From the NCBI GenBank assembly GCA_903813345.2, contig CAIIXF020000012.1, forward strand, positions 34,424,572 through 34,488,571: a stretch of DNA of 64,000 bases, written 5' to 3'. The notes beneath the pieces were generated by a model, which was not told the origin of the DNA, made no database searches, and was given only the letters and a program-made list of their open reading frames with translations. Shown here in pieces: positions 34,996 through 48,200 of this stretch (position 1 is its first letter; each line of letters starts with the position of its first letter). The DNA is from Owenia fusiformis. Taxonomy: Eukaryota > Annelida > Polychaeta > Sabellida > Oweniidae. A program made the translations under genes and the position numbers.

Positions 34996-36375
34996 GAATT
35001 GATGTTTTGGATCATAACTATGAACAATAGTGTTATCAATAGGGATTTTATTTTAACCCTAATGTACAGGGATGGGGAGTGGCTTTTTGGAAATTTGTTT
35101 TAGCTCTAAAAATGAAGAAAAACCGACTAGTATTCGAGTTATTGTCCGGAAAGGCAGACGGACTGACAGAAGAAGGGCTTCACTTTGGGATTATAAGACA
35201 ATTGGTGAAGAACTAGCAAAGTTCCCTCTACCCGGGAATTTCAAAAGAAGTCTATTTCGTTTATTGAGGTAGTTTAGAAAATCTCTGCGGATATTTCCGG
35301 CTTCTATATATTAATAAATCCTACACGTTGTTTATTAAAACATATTAAAGTATAGCAAAACAAATATTTTCGGTTAATTTCCTTGTCATTTTCAAAAGTA
35401 GTATTTCCTTGTCCTCAGGTAGAAATCTCCTTATTTTTGTTCCATTGAGATGCATCATAAACTGTCAAAGTTTAAATAAGAAATTCCCAAATCTCAGCCC
35501 ATCGATTTTCAAAGAACTTCAGTGAAATACAGCAAAACATCTTAATTTCCTATCAGAAAATATATTTTAAAAAGTATCCAACGAAAATCAAAACTTGGGC
35601 ACTCTTTTACGGCAAATCGCCAATTCCCTACTTCCGCGAACATCCATCCGCAGAGAAGAATCTCAAATATTTTACTGTTATGAATTCTCCCAGTTATTCA
35701 GTATATGGTTTGCCTGCAAATGAGAGTATTCTATCCAAATATGGTGTTGTTGTATACCACTAAAGTCCCCAAACAGGTTTTTAAGGTACCCCATAATGTT
35801 GTTTATTTTTGTGGAGCCACTCAGTAAAATTACTATTCCTCTGCACCATAATGTTCGATCGACAAGATCATTTGGGAAACTATGTGTTCGTGAAGCGTTT
35901 GGATATCCAGAATTGACAACGTCATCAAGATGTTGGGACGCTAGATTGACGTCATTTATGAAATCGGTTAGTCAAAGAGGTTTGATATTCTTTCATAATT
36001 GCTTATATTATAAGAACTATATACAAAAATAGACTCTTCTCTATATTCCTACTGAAACTTAGTTCAGTGGGAAAATCAATTTAAAGACATAAAGCAAGCG
36101 GGAATAGTGAAATCTTATTAAAAATTAATAAATGCTATTTATCACTTATCACTTTCCAATGATTTCCTTTGTTCATAAATAAAAGATATTAGTGTTCTTC
36201 AAAAAGCCGAGGAAAATCAAAATCATAAGAATGAGGCATGCTCAGCATGTGTGATTACGATTTTAATAGTACATGTATCCCAAATGCTCGAGTGACTTGG
36301 TAGCATTAACATATGGAATATCTTTGGAATTATAGATGCTTCTGAAAGTTTAGGACAATTCAGGTATCTTAAGAG
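34996..36375. other. Spacer between the two discoidin genes
   Basis: Sequence just upstream of the second start (about 36060-36375) resembles the region upstream of the first (about 31180-31500): AACTTAGTTC.GT.GGAAAA, AAAATTAATA and ACTTATCACTTT.CAATGATT. The duplication unit therefore included some promoter-proximal sequence. Confidence 0.65.
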
Positions 36376-39300
36376 ATGATCATTATGATACCCAGGTTCT
36401 TCATTTTATTCATAACCTGTACATTAGCTTGGACACTAGCACAATCCGAAAATATAGGAATATCACTGTCTAAATATCAATGCAAGAATGAGACATATAT
36501 TAAATTCCCTCATGCAGAGGTACTAGAAAATCCTCTAAAGGCATTCAAAGTATTGACAAACACTAGATGCGAAGCGAGCTGTTCTGTGATACCAGATGAA
36601 TGCAAATCGTACAACCTGCGGAAGATTGAAGGAGAGAAACACATGAAAATGTGCGAGCTACTTGGACCATATTTGACAGTTGAATATCCTACTGCAACAC
36701 TAGATGATGTTGATCATTACCTTAGAGAAGGTAACTATTTTTAAGTTCATAATTCTCACTGCCAAGAACTTAATCGGGTTTCCTGGACTTTTAATTTCCC
36801 CTGGCCTAAAAACAAGTTTGAATAATATAAGTGCTATTACAAAATATATTTCATCTTTTATAGTAAATCTTTAATACAAACCTTTTTGGGTAACACGATA
36901 TAAACCAAAACAATCCAATAAGGTGTGTATTAAACAGTGGCGGATTCGGGGGAAGCCATGCCCCCAAAAAAAGTTTGGACCTAAAAGCCTTTTTGGTCAT
37001 AACTGGGCCGTCTAATGCCTTATTTTTTAATTTCAGGCCAAATTTTGAAGAAAATGGGCCTCAAAATTTCAAAATTTGAGCCCACTTTTCGGTTCTAGGG
37101 GCCCAAATTTTTTTCCGCGCAGAAGTTTTTTTTCTCTGACCTTAAATTTGGGTCCCCCTAGTTGCCTTCTGGATCCGCCCCTGTTAAAGATTAACTTTCC
37201 TGTTATCGCTAGGGATTAAGGATTTGGGATTATATTATGCAATCTTATAGTCAATAAAATGTTTTAAAGTGTATTGATGTTTTTTTGGATGAAAAAAGGA
37301 TATTTATACTACGATTAGATGTTTATATTGAAAAATTATTATTTATTAAATAATCTAGGCACCGTCCTAGACTATTTTTATTTCCCCTTCCCTATTTTTT
37401 CGATATCTCATTTTCGACCAAAATATATAGCTTCAGATCCAGTATTTTTTGTTTTTGTGTTCTAGAAAGCTGGTTTACCTCATTTGACCTACTTTTTAAA
37501 GTTTTGATACACCTTCCTCGAGACTTTGAATGACCTGTTATAGGGTACCTTAATGTTTACTGTACCTCTCGAAACACCAGATAGGGGGGGGGGGGGTCAT
37601 CTGAATCCCCCTATCCATTAGTGGTATGAGGATACGTTATTCACATAAGGGTCTTCTATTTCAAGTTTTTGTACGTAGAGTAACATTTACCATTTTAAAG
37701 TAATTCATATTTTTGTCTTCCGCTAGTATATTCTTTTACTCATCGAATGAACAGACAAAGACTGACGAGTGTGTGATTCAGCACACTACCTGAGTCAAAA
37801 CTATAAGTGATAGGTTTCATTTATGAAATACCTGTTAGCAAAGAGCCAACAACTTTCTTATAGGTTATTGCAAGACAATTTAGACAATTATATCTTGGAT
37901 TATGAACATTTTGTGATCATGATCTTAGATCCATTCATTACCTCTGATATTAAAGGCATTAACAGATCTATAGGATGTGATAAAATTGCAAATAACATGT
38001 ACTGGTGAACCCTTTAGATACATTGAGCTAGAAATGGTATGCGATACCTCTCTCTCCTTGATATGTGATAATTCAGTGACGTTATTAGGGTTTATGAAAG
38101 TGTAAAAATGGGACAACATTTATTATATTCTCCCATATAATAAAAATGGAAGTCCTAGAAATAGTTCATTATTGAATTTTTTTTACCTGGAATAGAATAT
38201 GCAAGTCCAGGATATAACAATCTAAAACTGTTTTCGAAAACCTTCGTGGTCTTTTAAGATTCCAGCGAAAAATATCCTTTCATACAATAACAAGGTTGAG
38301 GCCATGCTATCCAAAATATTTTGTTTCTGTCTTTTAATGGGCTAACTCAGGCAACTACATGTGCACTAATTACTTCAGAATCTAGTTCATTTTTTGTTTA
38401 AATCTCCATTGTTTCAGCTCTAGTTGAGTGCAGAGAAAACAAACAAATGATATCTGGAGATGATTTCTATGTTGCTGACGCAGGGATAACTGCGTCGACC
38501 ACTCATTCACATAGTCATGGTACTCAGAGATCTAGATTAGACACCCAGGCAGAGTATGTATGTTACTTTGCGTTTTAATATTGCATTCGACCAAGGTGGA
38601 TTTCTACATTTCTGTATAATATTTTCGTGGGAGTGGAACAATCAATAATACAAATGGTACTAAATTGACATAAAGTATATCTACTAATGGTATTTGAACG
38701 GTAACAGTCATTTGTCAACAAATTAAATCATATTTTTGGCGGTCTCAGTAAATCGCCGGCATAATCACATCCCACATGCTTTTTACAAAAACAAAAATCA
38801 ATGCTCGCTGTAAATCATATTTTTTCGTTCATGGGATATCTTTCTCACCATATAAACGAATGTGAAGTTTTTGATTTGGACTACAGGTCATCTGGATGGG
38901 CTGACATTTGAGAAATTATAATTTGAACTTTGGCAATTTAACATGTTTCTCTGTGGAGACAAAGACGGTTGTTTTCCCCTATTACGGCATCTAAAGTTAC
39001 AGTTCTAGCACCTTTCATTCCTTCTTAAATTCTAGAGAAACAATTACTTGACATAAAAATGCAATTGAATGAAAAATGATTTACAATGCATGCCCATGTA
39101 ACACGATTACACGCAATCTAAATAACAATTGTAAAGGGATTTCGTTGCATATCAATGTTAAAAGAAGTTACAAATTCCGAGTGAAACTGACCAGTGCCCT
39201 GTACATTTATTGAATTACTCATCTGGATCTTGTATTGTCTACAATCTTGACTTTACTGTGCAAAGTATTATTTGTCTTTAGTTTTTTTTGGTACACTGCA

Positions 39301-39853
39301 AACTGCAGTCAACTGTAATCATTTCAGTGGAGGTGGAACGGGAGCTTGGTGTGTTGGTACACGTGATATACATCAGTGGATACAAGCAGACCTTGGAGAA
39401 ATTGTGATAGTGACAGGGGTTGTCACTCAGGGAAGACAAGCTGGTGGCCAATGGGTTAAATCATACAAATTCATCTATGGTGAAACTGAGAATGATTTGG
39501 AAGAGTATGGAATGGTAAGAGAATAGTATACAAGTACTAGTTCAAAACTTCCTACAATATTTCGTGTTATTACTCTTGATACATAAATATGTGATCAGTT
39601 GCGTTCCCCATTAATACCATGTCCAATGATTTGGCTCATATACCAGCTCAATTGATCTTATTTTCCAATTCATATTTAATAGCCATTTGCCTCGTTTCCT
39701 TCCAAGGTTTTACCAGGGAATGTGGATGAGAACACCAAAGTAACCAACATGATTGAGCCACCTTTCTTGGCCAGATTTGTTCGCATTAATCCTCAAACTT
39801 GGCATTCATATATGTCTCTGAGGTTTGACGTCCTTGGATGCTCCTATTCTTAA
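36376..39853 (+). CDS. Secreted PAN-like plus F5/8C (discoidin) protein, downstream paralogue; four exons
   Basis: Exons 36376-36730, 38418-38553, 39328-39514 and 39707-39853 give 274 residues. Exons 2, 3 and 4 are exactly as long as in the upstream copy (136, 187 and 147 bases), and intron phases are the same, so the two genes arose by tandem duplication of the whole unit. The signal peptide (FFILFITCTLAWTLA), the PAN-like cysteine block and the discoidin domain (QWIQADLG, ARFVRINP, final LGC) are all present. Differences from the neighbour include GAWCVGT in place of GAWSVGT, which adds an odd cysteine in exon 3, and GEIVIVTG in place of GEVRVVAG. No frameshift or stop is visible, so both copies look functional. 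Intron 1 holds a 249-bp MITE (36935-37183). Confidence 0.85.
36935..37183. mobile_element. 249-bp MITE with CAGTGGCGGAT ends and TTAAA duplication
   Basis: It begins CAGTGGCGGATTCGGGGG and ends CTGGATCCGCCCCTG. TTAAA occurs on both sides. The interior is imperfectly palindromic with T- and A-rich arms. It sits in intron 1 of the downstream discoidin gene. Confidence 0.75.
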
Positions 39854-40025
39854 GGGTTGATGGTTTCGATCATAACTATGAACAGGGGTAATAACTATTG
39901 GATGCTATTAAGACATTAGATTATACGAGTGATGGGAATACTAGGTAAATTAAAGAATCAATTAAAATCAGAAACAAGAAGAGTAAAAAGAGTAAACATA
40001 CTGCCATGTTATTTACCAAACATTA

Positions 40026-40689
40026 CTATTTATAAATAACAAAACCAGAATATTTAAATAACAGATTTATTTAGATCAGTAGATAAGTACAAACAAAGCA
40101 ATTAAATACAAAAACTAACATTAATTTACTTTGGCTTGGGGCGGCACTTGATACATGATGCTAACTAAACATGTATCAATAGCATTCAAACTCACGTTCG
40201 TTCTCAAGCTAGGATCATGTGTCACGTAACAAAGTATTACGTAATAGTTGGGGTATCTGACACCTGTACATATGCTGCAGATCAGACAGCTGGATATGCC
40301 CAGTAGATAGCTCCCATGACAGAAAGGGGTGATGAGGTATCTGACTCCCGACCATGCTTGGTAGATCGCGAAGACCTGACACCCAAAGCGAATAGTGCGG
40401 TAGATAGCCCAATGATGAAAAGAGGTATCTGACTCCCGACCATGCTTGGTAGATCGCAAATACCTGACACCCAAGGCGAATAGTGCGGTAGAAAGCCCCT
40501 TGCCTAAAAAGGTGAGGTATCCGACACCCGACCATGCTTGGTAGATCGCAGAGATCTGAGGCCCAAAGCAAAAGTGCGGTAGAATACCCCACGGGAGATC
40601 TCCCGTACGGACAGTACGGAAGATTGCTAATTTTGAGATTGAATAATAAGTTGGGGTTTAGAAACGAATTAATGAGTGTAAATGCCATA
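40026..40689. repeat. 664-bp direct duplication, left copy
   Basis: It is nearly identical to 40993-41656 (offset 967, no net indel). It contains three units of about 88-92 bp starting at 40334, 40422 and 40514 (GAGGTATCTGACTCCCGACC, TGCTTGGTAGATCGC). Minus-strand open frames across it follow the repeat and show no domain. Confidence 0.85.
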
Positions 40690-40992
40690 CCATCCCATAC
40701 ATTTCCATGTCTCGTTGGAGACTCCCTAGAAATGTTATACTAATCAAAGAGAAGAAAAGAATGATGGTGTAAGAGGCGGGGAGGTGGTGGTCCGCCTGTG
40801 TATGAACACTGCTTGCTAACGCCCGATAAATCAAAAACTGAAGGATAAAACAGACTGTCATGTAAATAACGAGTTACTGTGGCCGAACGCCGGGTCATCT
40901 GTCAAAGTATGGTACTCAGCGATGTATGAACAGAGTGTGTGGTCTTACCTAAAAAATTATTTATAAACAATGTTTACATAATTTGTAAACAA

Positions 40993-41656
40993 CTATTTAT
41001 AAATAACAAAACCAGAATATTTAAATAACAGATTTATTTAGATCAGTAGATAAGTACAAACAAAGCAATTAAATACAAAAACTAACATTAATTTACTTTG
41101 GCTTGGGGCGGCACTTGATACATGATGCTAACTAAACATGTATCAATAGCATTCAAACTCACGTTCGTTCTCAAGCTAGGATCATGTGTCACGTAACAAA
41201 GTATTACGTAATAGTTGGGGTATCTGACACCTGTACATATGCTGCAGATCAGACAGCTGGATATGCCCAGTAGATAGCTCCCATGACAGAAAGGGGTGAT
41301 GAGGTATCTGACTCCCGACCATGCTTGGTAGATCGTGAAGACCTGACACCCAAGGCGAATAGTGCGGTAGATAGCCCCATGATGAAAAGAGGTATCTGAC
41401 TCCCGACCATTCTTGGTAGATCGCGAAGACCTGACACCCAAGGCGAATAGTGCGGTAGATAGCCCCTTGCCTAAAAAGGTGAGGTATCCGACACCCGACC
41501 ATGCTTGGTAGATCGCAGAGATATGAGGCCCAAAGCAAAAGTGCGGTAGAATACCACACGGGAGATCTCGCGTACGGACAGTACGGAAGATTGCTAATTT
41601 TGAGATTGAATAATTAGTTGGGGTTTAGAAACGAATTAATGAGTGTAAATGCCATA
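40993..41656. repeat. 664-bp direct duplication, right copy
   Basis: It matches the left copy from CTATTTATAAATAACAAAAC to GAGTGTAAATGCCATA, with few substitutions. The 303 bases between copies are unrelated to either. Confidence 0.85.
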
Positions 41657-43734
41657 TCATTTCTCCATTGAATTCATTATTTCTGTATATTATTAAAATA
41701 ATTGACGGAATGAGATGGAGAAATGAATAATCCTGATCAGATCTTGGAACTACTTTTCTTGCATCTCTAAATGTTCCAATTAAGCGAGTAAGCGATTTTG
41801 TTGAAACTTTGATGACGAGATTTATTAACTAGGTGTCCGCCTGCACAGATAAATACATACCCATCAGCGCAAAAATATTAAATGTGTTTAATAAATTGTT
41901 AAGTATAATAGATTTTTATCAAAATAAATTAAATACAGATATGACTCTTTTTTGTCTGACCTTATCTGATGTATGGTCTGGTGTACCCCATAGTCTGACT
42001 ATCTCACTTAAAACCACCTATTTATGTACATTTCAAAAGTACTGATAAAAATGCTGTAACTTTTTGATTTTTTCATAAATTTGCTTGGTCTTTCTAGTGT
42101 GCATTTTTGAGTGTTATACTGATGTACCTTGAAGTTACAGAAATGTGCTTCAATAGGAAGATGAAGCTGAGTTGAGCCAAAGGTTTTTTCAATGCACTTA
42201 GATTGCAAATCTCCATTGGAGAATTTATTCTTACTGGTTTGGGACCAAGTGTCATTGTTTGACCTTTCGAATTGATTAGAAAATAATGTGTAGGGGAAAC
42301 ATTTGAAGTTTTTTTTCAAAATATTTCTCCGCGAATCAATCAATTGACATTCTTTAGTCTTTACCGCCTCTTTGATTTTACCATTCATATTATCTGACTA
42401 GTGCAATTTCTTAGGGATTGGTGTCCAATTTTCAACAGTTTGTGGAAAAAGTTAGTTTCAGAGTCAACACTATTTACGAATCTTAAATCTTTAAATCTTA
42501 AAATGTTGATTTGTCCGTTGCTTGAATATTAAAGAGTCAACGCTATTTATGAACAAAACAAATCATTTACCCCGACCCCTTACGAAACTAACGTTGTTAT
42601 CCGACAACTTTTGATATTTGGTAACCGTTCCTTATTGAGTTGCTTTTTATTGATATGTTTCCTAAAATATTATAATAAAAACTACTGATGGATATGGATT
42701 CATTATATACGTCATGCTTTGATGTAAAGACAGGATCTAGCCTTTTTAAGATTGGTTAAATAATTGCATTTACTATGTGATCAATACAACACAAAATACA
42801 TAGTAAAAGTACCATAATTACTTGGCTCACAACCTAACATAGTACTTAAAGTGCATTCTAGACACAATTGTAACCTTTCAATTAGCTGCAGACACAATTT
42901 GAAGCAAATCGATGTAATACATTTCTGTTTATAAAATGAAAAAGTGATATTTCAACAAAGCTGATGACCATTGTGAATCTTTTTTTACGTATTTTGAACG
43001 AAACTTGTAGACATTGCTGATGTAAAAATCGTATTGAAAGTGAAACCATATATTGAATCAGATTTTCTAATCTATTATAGAATCCCATACTTTTGTATAT
43101 TTTGCTGGTTTCCTAGTAATGCTGCCATTGTACAAGTGATTATACAATAATTTGTCATAGACAATTGAACTTGGTATGTGGTGATATGATCAATAGTCAC
43201 AGTACAATACATCAAACTACCTTTCCCTACCCAGTCGAAATATAGGTTTACTACGCCCCTTAAATGATATATTCTAAAAGAAACAATTGCCATGCCAAGG
43301 CATCATTGGTTTCCGATGGAGACACGCTGAGACTCCAACCAAGCTTTCTGACTAACTAGTGTGGTGGTCCATCTGAGGCAAACATTCTAGAAAGCAGGCG
43401 ATGGGAAACTTAGAATAGCTACATGTAATCAATGATTGGTACTATGAGATGTTGATGGTGTGCTTTAAAATGTGTTATTTTCGTGATTTCGTTCCTTTTA
43501 GTTGATTTTATAGAAAAATTGCAATGTGTGAAAAGAATTTAAGCCCAAGACTCAATGCATTGTAGCTGCTTCATTCCATTCATGCGTTGTTTCCTAAATC
43601 TTGCATTCCCGCTGCGCGGTCATGTAAAGGTTTGGAAACAACACCTTCATAATATGATTCAGCAAACAACCCTCTGAGTCTTGGGCTTAAATCCTTTAAT
43701 ACATATTGTGTATTTAAGAAATTAGACCAAAGAG
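41657..43734. other. No gene seen
   Basis: A minus-strand frame of 126 residues at 42008-42388 is Lys/Asn/Ser-rich with no recognised domain. The rest is AT-rich spacer. Confidence 0.4.
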
Positions 43735-43862
43735 CAGGTATTATATCGACGATTAAATACCACGGGGCCAGGTACAAACGTTTTCTGTACCCGGAACGGC
43801 CAAAGGGAGCGAAAGCGTTTGTGCCTAGCCCTTAAGTATTTATTACTCGATATAATACCTGA
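43735..43862. repeat. Palindrome with purine-rich core (P3)
   Basis: The arms carry CAGGTATTATATCGA and GGTACAAACG. The core reads CGGCCAAAGGGAGCGAAAGC. Similar in design to P1, P2 and P4. Confidence 0.8.
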
Positions 43863-43894
43863 TCTAAGTTCTATATTACGAATGGACCTTTCTT

Positions 43895-44119
43895 TGGTTT
43901 GGCAACGGCCTGTTGATTTCTACGGGGATCGCAGAAATGAACAAATATTATAACTCTGATTTATTCGGCTACCCTGCGGCCTGTAAATAATGAATACGAC
44001 GTACGGAGACCACAAGGCAAGCGTAGTTTTACTAAGCTCGCCGCAGAAATTCACTGATGTTATTGATCTACGTTCGACGTACGGCCGCCGTGCGACAAAA
44101 ATGTGACTGGGGTGTTATC
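43895..44119. mobile_element. Truncated relative of the 33352 MITE
   Basis: It ends with AAATGTGACTGGGGTGTTA like the copy at 33352-33830. Internally it shares CTACGGGGATCGCAGAAAT-type text. The left end is missing. Confidence 0.7.
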
Positions 44120-44186
44120 TAGCACTGCAGTATATTAAACCTTTTATTTCATATTATTTGAACCTTTTCACCCAGAGTTGTTCCTA

Positions 44187-44452
44187 CACGGGGAGATATG
44201 CCGAGTACTAAAATAACACCCATGGCATTTTAAAGCTAATTGAGTACTCATTTCATTAAATATTAGTACAATATGAGCACGTGCAGTGATAAAATAGCGC
44301 TAATTTCATTGATTTTTCATTACTCAATGAGCACTCATACATATGCCGAGTGTTCTTGGCATGATTGATCAAGAGCGCGATTTTGCGAGTGCTAAATTAC
44401 ATGAATTAGTACTTATGTTGTACTAATTGAGTAATCGACATATATCCCTGTG
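44187..44452. mobile_element. MITE with CACGGGGAGATATG ends, TA-flanked
   Basis: The left end CACGGGGAGATATGCCGA is matched by TCGACATATATCCCTGTG at the right. TA is on both sides. Subterminal text with AATTGAGTACTCA and TTAGTACAA is inverted too. Confidence 0.75.
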
Positions 44453-45203
44453 TAATAGAAAACATAAAAATGAAAGAAATATTCCAATCTGAAAATACTA
44501 TAAAAGAGGTTTTGAGATAATTAGATAGACCCCATCGAACACACATTCGATTGTAAGACTCTTGATCAAGCGTATATCGCAGAAATTGACAAGGCTTAAC
44601 ATACGATATGAAATAATATAGGGAAGCCTATTGCCATTTAATTGTCATTTTTGGCAAGAAAAACAAGCAAGCAAACAACTTTCTTAGAATGACACCTTGT
44701 GTATGTGTCCAATGTATTATAATTATAATCAATGATATTCATCATAACAATGATGAATATCATGACATGGAGTTATTTTGCAGAATAAATTACACCAATC
44801 TCCAACGTTTTGGCAAAATTGAATCCCTAAGCATTAAACGCCAGTGATCTGTTCCATTACCCCAATATGACTTGATGTTGACCGTTTCTCACAACCCTTT
44901 GAATATCGGCACATTTATAATTTTTGCTTGTTTGCCACTTTACTTTCTCATAATAATATACAACGTTTTATGTTCAAGTTTATGTAATTAAGAAACATAG
45001 TCTAATTACATTACACAGCATATATATAGATAATTGGAGTAATTTGAAGAAAATGTCGATTAGTATATTCCTTTCCAACGATATTAGATTCGAAAACTGT
45101 ACAGATGAGAGGTCATGTGACTATTTAATGCTAGTCTAAACAATCACGTCCGGTAACATGTCGCTTGATAATTTTCAAGCAATCATCCCTCTTTCTAGCG
45201 ATA

Positions 45204-48200
45204 TAGTATAGTAGGAACAAGGGGTTCCCATGCACCCATAAGGTGTGAATAAGTTACATACATTTTTGTAATTCCTAGGGTGTCTATTTAATGAATTCAT
45301 TTGTTAACATTGCCAACTAATGTCCCATAGTACTTTTATGGCGGCATTCAGTTACCATGGTTACGCATCTTTAGACATCTTACCTTGGTATCTTAAATCA
45401 TTTGTAGCTCTGTCATTATTTGGTCTATAGAAATGATATTGGTACCAAATTAAACCTCGTTAAATTTCCAATAAATTTCTGATATTCAATTATGCAAATT
45501 ATCTAATTTGCATAAATTATGACGTCATCAATCTATTTTTGGTTCAGAATTTCCAACTATAGCAACGAATCTATTAGAACTGAGGCCGTATGGCAAAATT
45601 TCTGAAAGGTTTTGTCCTTTATTCTATTAGTAGAAGGTATAAGCAACATAAAAGTGAAAACAGATTCAAAATTGAATCAGTATTACGAAAGTTATGTAAC
45701 TTTCGAGGCAGCTATCGTGAATGTCATTATTTGACAATAATATACATTACATCTTACCTTGGAGTCTTGAATCAATGTAGCTTCGCCATTAGTTGGTCTA
45801 AAGAGATGATATTGGTATCTGATTAAACCTTACTAAATTTACTATATGGTTACAATATTAAGTTATGCAAATTAGCTAATTTGCATTAATTGTGACGTCA
45901 TCAATCCATTTTTAGTTCAGAATATCCTAGTATAGCAATTTGCAACATATCTATTAGAACTGAGGCCGTATGACAGAATGTGTGCACAGTTTTGTCCCTT
46001 ATTTGATGAGTGGAAGATATAAGCATTATTAAAATGACAATAAAGCTTCAAAATTGGATCAGAATTAACAAAATTATCCAGCTTTGGAGGCAGCTACTGT
46101 GAACGTCATTGTTTGACAATTATAAAAAGAATATTAAATTAACAAAAAAAGTAACAACCATAGTTGTTTCAATCTTATTGAGTAAAAATGTGCATGTATA
46201 GAACTGAACTAATAAGTACTATGTGGAAAGGTTACATGCATTTTGACTATCATTCACAGGGGTCAAAACGGTTATCTCGACCCTGTATATTAAAGATCCA
46301 ATCTTATAATTTACCATGCACTTTCAATGATTCATATAAATGGTATACATATAGTCTGATTTTCATCATATTCTTCATATTCTTGATTCTTTAAGCATCT
46401 GAAGTATATAGCATGATTAGAAGTGAAGATGATTCATCATATGGTTTATGTAATATTTCTAACATTTCAGATGCTATGGTAACATCACTTGATAATGAGG
46501 TTTTTACATTTCACGTTCTTAATGAGTTAAAAGGAAGTTATTCTCCCTTTGCTTTAGAGATAAATAGTTGCATGAATTTGTTTAGAAAAATTATACTTAA
46601 TTAATTTAACCCCCCCCCCCTGACAGTCCCCATATTTGAAGATTTTGGTGAAACTTGGCAAAATACATTAATTATTAGGTTCCAGAAGCCCCCAGAAGCT
46701 ATATGATGGCCCCCAGTGGCCCCAAAAAGCTATACGGTGGCGCCCAGAAGCTATACAGGGGCCCCCAGAAGCTATACAAGGGCCCCCAGAAACTATACTA
46801 TGGTCTCCAGAAGCTATATGGTGGCCCCCAGTGGCCCTCGGAAGCTATATGATGGCCTCCAGAAGCTAATTAGTGGCCCCCAGGAGCTATACAGTGGCTC
46901 CCAGAAGCTATACAGGGGACCCCAGTGGCCCCAAGAAGCTAAACGATGGGCCCCAGAAGCTATACAGGAGCCCAAAAAAGCTACATGATGGCCCCCAGAA
47001 TCTATATGATGGCTCCCAGAAGATGTGAAGGGCACCCAGTAACCCCTAGAAGCTATACGGTGGCCCCCAGTGGTCCACATAGGCTATATGATGGCCCCCA
47101 GAAGCTAAATAGTGACCCTCAGGAGCTATATGGTGGTTCCCAGAAGCTACAAAATGGCCCCCAGAATCTATATGGTGGCCCCCAATGGCTCCCAGAAGCT
47201 ATAAAGGGCCCCCAGTAGCCCCTAGAAGCTTTACGGTGGCCCCCAGTGGCCCCGAAAGCTATATGGTGGCCCCCAGAAGCTATACAGGGGCCCACAGTGG
47301 CTCCCAGAAGCTATACGATGGCCCCCAGAAGCTATGCAAGGGCCTGCAGAAACTGTACTGTAGCCCCCAGAAGCTATACAGGGGCCCCCAGTGGCTCCCA
47401 GAAGCTATACGATGGCCCCCAGAAGCTATGCAAGGGCCCCCAGAAACTATACGGATGCCCCCATAAGCTATACAATGGCCTCCAGAAGCTATACAGTGTC
47501 CCCCAATGGGCCACCATATAGCTTTGGGGGCCACTGTATAGCTTCTAGGGGCTACTGGGGGCCCTGTATAGCTTCTGGGAGCCATTAGGGGCCATCATAT
47601 AGATTCTTGGGGCCATCGTGTAGCTTCTTGGGGCCACTGGGGTTCCCTGTATAGCTTCTGGGTGCCACCGTATAGCTCCTGGGGGCCACTAATTAGCTTC
47701 TGGGGGCCATCATATAGCTTCTGAGGGCCACTGGGGGCCACCATATAGCTTCTGGAGACCACAGTATAGTTTCTGTAGGCCCTTGTATAGCTTCTGGGGG
47801 CCATCATATAGCTTCTGGGGGCCACTTGGAGCCCCTGTATAGATTCTTGGGGCCACTGGGGGCCATCATATAGCTTCTGGGGGCTTCTGGAACATAAAAA
47901 TTAATGTATTTTGCCAGTTTTCACCAAAATCTTCAAATATGGGGGCTGTCAGGAGGGGGTAATTCATGTGACTATTTTTCTCTAAAGCAAAGGGAGAATA
48001 ACTTTCTTTTAACTCATTAAGAACGTGAAATGTAAAAACCTCATTATCAAGTGATGTTACCATAGCATCTGAAATGTTAGAAATATTACATAAACCATAT
48101 GATGAATCATCTTCACTTCTAATCATGCTTTATACTTCAGATGCTTTAAGAATCATGAATATGAAGAATATGATGAAAATCAGACTATATGTATACCATT

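Noticed and set aside
40121-41559. Cys/Arg/Ser-rich open frames of 117-157 residues on the minus strand
   Set aside because: They follow the 88-92-bp repeats within the duplicated 664-bp segments, with several overlapping frames and no domain.
42008-42388. 126-residue minus-strand open frame
   Set aside because: Low-complexity Lys/Asn/Ser composition, no domain, and no visible partner exon.
46716-47825. Several Pro/Tyr/Gly-rich open frames on both strands
   Set aside because: All derive from the CCCCCAGAAGCTATA arrays, and the same text appears in different frames and strands.
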